A stretch of DNA of 64,000 nt from Thermoplasmata archaeon (GTDB taxonomy: Archaea > Thermoplasmatota > Thermoplasmata > Lutacidiplasmatales > UBA184): contig JAGWLG010000011.1 of the NCBI GenBank assembly GCA_028864975.1, forward strand, positions 26,081 to 90,080. Direction: 5' to 3'. Positions within the stretch are counted from its first letter, which is position 1. Every line of letters starts with the position of its first letter. Both the position numbers and the translations under genes were made by a program. Shown in pieces: positions 63,501 through 64,000 of the stretch. A model generated the notes under the pieces. The model did not search any database and was not told where the DNA came from. It saw nothing but the letters and a program-made list of their open reading frames with translations.

Positions 63501-63598
63501 TCGGGTGACGGACGGACCGGGCCCTTGGCTCCCGTGGCTCGCTCGGACCGCACCGAGTAAGTGGAGGGGTCGGTCTGGATCGACAACGCCGGCCACAA
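60509..63598 (-). CDS. Winged-helix STAND/AAA_16 ATPase regulator with TPR tail
   Basis: About 1,029 residues. Residues about 45-115 form a MarR/LysR-like winged helix ('TQRQLTTQLRTSQPTVSRALARLSRGGWV'). A linker leads to 'LPLVGRINERYRLARAL' and an AAA_16/STAND NTPase with Walker A LLGPAGVGKSR (230-240) and Walker B LLVVDDLERA near 337. A long TPR-like helical region fills the C-terminal half. This is a MalT/LuxR-like signal-integrating transcription regulator layout, with the DNA-binding part at the N-terminus. The start is TTG at 63598; a TATA-like box (GCTAAAG on the minus strand, about 63619-63625) lies 24 bases upstream. It is the paralogue of the gene at 45835. Confidence 0.8.
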   Translation of the reverse strand: MWPALSIQTDPSTYSVRSERATGAKGPVRPSPETTRPSTDLGWDELLLLRMGEGMVRGALLTQRQLTTQLRTSQPTVSRALARLSRGGWVRVHPVSALGAAFEQGYSLTPTGTDRLSSLVSEVRALRWPGSSVSLGELETTFQGVPLTKLLNDSRSGGSPEDLLALHRPEDDLVARQELGPRAARGAASTTPIPTSGPLPLVGRINERYRLARALGRLRAVPARGEVLVLLGPAGVGKSRLLQFLEEAAVGAGVHALHGQALAGPSLPFSPFEEMLGATEHREGTPPRGRGAPPAPERPDLVAPTGPRGGLSRIRRMLGYLERLERMAREGPVLLVVDDLERASPSALQVFHFLATNIPRLDAPVLLVAASRDENWFAPGVETPRSRQLVQVLDVLRRSVSERSGVVPLGPLTLQECRVLAGASLGEGVGQGADARRLREVIRRAQGNPLFLLEGIRDLQTDPADPAAPRSRRVGEGGRPRSAGPLEGTLPVPPVVRRLVLARMEGLPPTQTRLLEMASCLGEIFEIAPLESLATMDPSMRGVQVRDLLEELSRRRHLLRPDGPRRYAFSHLVILEVLEGQGLERRQWAARLAEWWERERPGDATTIARLFSSARDPARALPWIESAVRDLLRRQEYETIEELVRSAHDLLSTRPQARAERSAHDVALANRLWTLGATSTALGILDLVLSIPLPRTLRWEAEASLSNVMAATDPGSARRRLEDLRREIQESDARPTPLLEGQVRAVAAFLYGQAGAWEDCLQESEDALERLAQANDWIWTTWAIVSRSIALLCLGRASEALAECESARSRYRGELFLPFLAFLDNIEGRVRQVLGDAPGALRRFDEGQRLARRIGNVTTLSSLLANRAAAELTLHDHGAARRTIQELQGLAQKFDLSVHAVWAKYRWGQWLWGQGRKGESERVFAEVQEVFGGLGLEGALLLPQVYRAVHEVEEGDRRKGSAWLQELRPHLVRVDLDERVLLPTSPGFDASSRGPLRPGPGPGVPSVPRPVPTTGVGKALPALRSARAP

Positions 63599-63820
63599 TT
63601 CGAGGCCTTCGGGGTCCTCTTTAGCTTTGGGTCGGAGAAATACCGGTCTAAATAGCCTCTACATGTATATTTTATGCACATACTATTACGTACACGGCCC
63701 AACCCGTTCGGCCGCCGTCCGGTCGGCCTCGTCAGGGATTCCCCCTTTCGGATCGGGGCCGCAAGGGCTGAATCACGGTGAATGAGCTCGAGGGGATTAT
63801 CCCCCCTCGGCGCTCATTGG
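63599..63820. other. Divergent promoter region with an AT-rich island
   Basis: A 222-base spacer between divergent genes, including an AT-rich island (about 63640-63694) with TACATGTA (63660-63667) and TACGTA (63687-63692). TATA-like stretches for the minus-strand STAND gene and, at 63794-63802 (GGATTATCC), for the plus-strand secreted-protein gene are visible. The latter sits in an inverted repeat with C/G-rich arms. Confidence 0.4.
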
Positions 63821-64000
63821 ATGGGCATGCGCCTCGCCCATGCCGTCCGCCAATCAGACTCGTGGCCGGTCGTCGCGATGCTATCGCTCCTCCTGCTCCT
63901 GCCCTTTCCGACCGGCCTCGCTGGCCACGCCACTGGGCCCCACGTCGCCCCTCCCCGCGGGGGGGAGGTCTTCGCCGCGGCCCGCGACGCGCGTCCCTCC
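63821..64000 (+). CDS. Secreted protein, 5' end only (cut by the window edge)
   Basis: The frame open to the window end starts with an ATG at 63821 (a second ATG follows two codons on). It encodes a signal peptide: basic start 'MRLAHAVRQ', hydrophobic core 'VVAMLSLLLLLPFPTGLAG', then mature sequence beginning near 'HATGPHVAPPRGG'. The remaining 25 or so residues show nothing diagnostic. A TATA-like GGATTATCC lies about 23 bases before the ATG. The start resembles the other surface proteins of the window, so a propeller or coat protein is possible. Confidence 0.55.
   Translation, partial: MGMRLAHAVRQSDSWPVVAMLSLLLLLPFPTGLAGHATGPHVAPPRGGEVFAAARDARPS

Noticed and set aside
1..64000. CRISPR arrays or transposons
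   Set aside because: I saw no evenly spaced direct repeats with unique spacers, no cas gene and no transposase anywhere in the window.

Overview
The window is GC-rich, gene-dense archaeal DNA, most likely from an uncultured Thermoplasmatota-type lineage. This rests on gene content, not on a database search. Archaeal markers are Orc1/Cdc6, archaeal-type S-adenosylmethionine synthetase, the repair protein NreA, a Hef-type helicase, an archaeal-type tRNA methylthiotransferase, four-subunit 2-oxoacid:ferredoxin oxidoreductase and a DUF835-like domain. Many genes have a short AT-rich TATA-like box about 24-34 bases before the start codon with little or no leader, as expected for leaderless archaeal transcripts. 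GTG and TTG starts are common. Seryl-tRNA synthetase is the common bacterial-like form.

Layout. 0.2-6.6 kb: a SRPBCC-methyltransferase, a membrane protein, an alpha/beta hydrolase, a thioredoxin-fold protein and a P-type cation ATPase. 6.6-11.5 kb: hef and serS on the minus strand, then an aldehyde dehydrogenase. 11.6-15.3 kb: a large YVTN-propeller surface protein. 15.4-24.5 kb: mfnA, cdc6, the S-adenosylmethionine synthetase, a tRNA ms2t6A enzyme, an Lrp regulator, a zinc-ribbon membrane protein, an alpha-toroid protein and a methyltransferase frame without a usable start. 24.6-30.5 kb: nreA, tRNA-Pro, a nucleotidyltransferase and a compact operon mfnB / TusA-like / DapA-like / GTP-cyclohydrolase-II-like. 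30.5-35.0 kb: hsp20 and porGDAB. 35.1-39.3 kb: VapBC and recQ. 39.4-45.7 kb: a FAD oxidase, a receiver-like protein and secreted proteins. 45.8-50.5 kb: a large STAND-type ATPase carrying a DUF835-like insertion, dodecin and an AbiE-like pair. 51-60.4 kb: a giant phosphoesterase/propeller ectoprotein, RNase HI, two paralogous secreted proteins and membrane proteins. 60.5-64 kb: a helix-turn-helix STAND regulator and the start of a secreted protein cut by the window edge.

How the genes work together. PorGDAB and the aldehyde dehydrogenase suggest peptide or 2-oxoacid-based heterotrophy, with a prominent cell surface (propeller proteins with C-terminal anchors, secreted phosphoesterase, three related secreted proteins). 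MfnA and MfnB, both known from methanofuran synthesis, occur without any methanogenesis gene in view. The mfnB operon is the best candidate for an undescribed pathway. Other leads are the G-run junction joining an alpha-toroid gene to a start-less methyltransferase frame, the DUF835 insertion inside a STAND ATPase, and palindromic promoter elements at the AbiE-like and VapBC modules.
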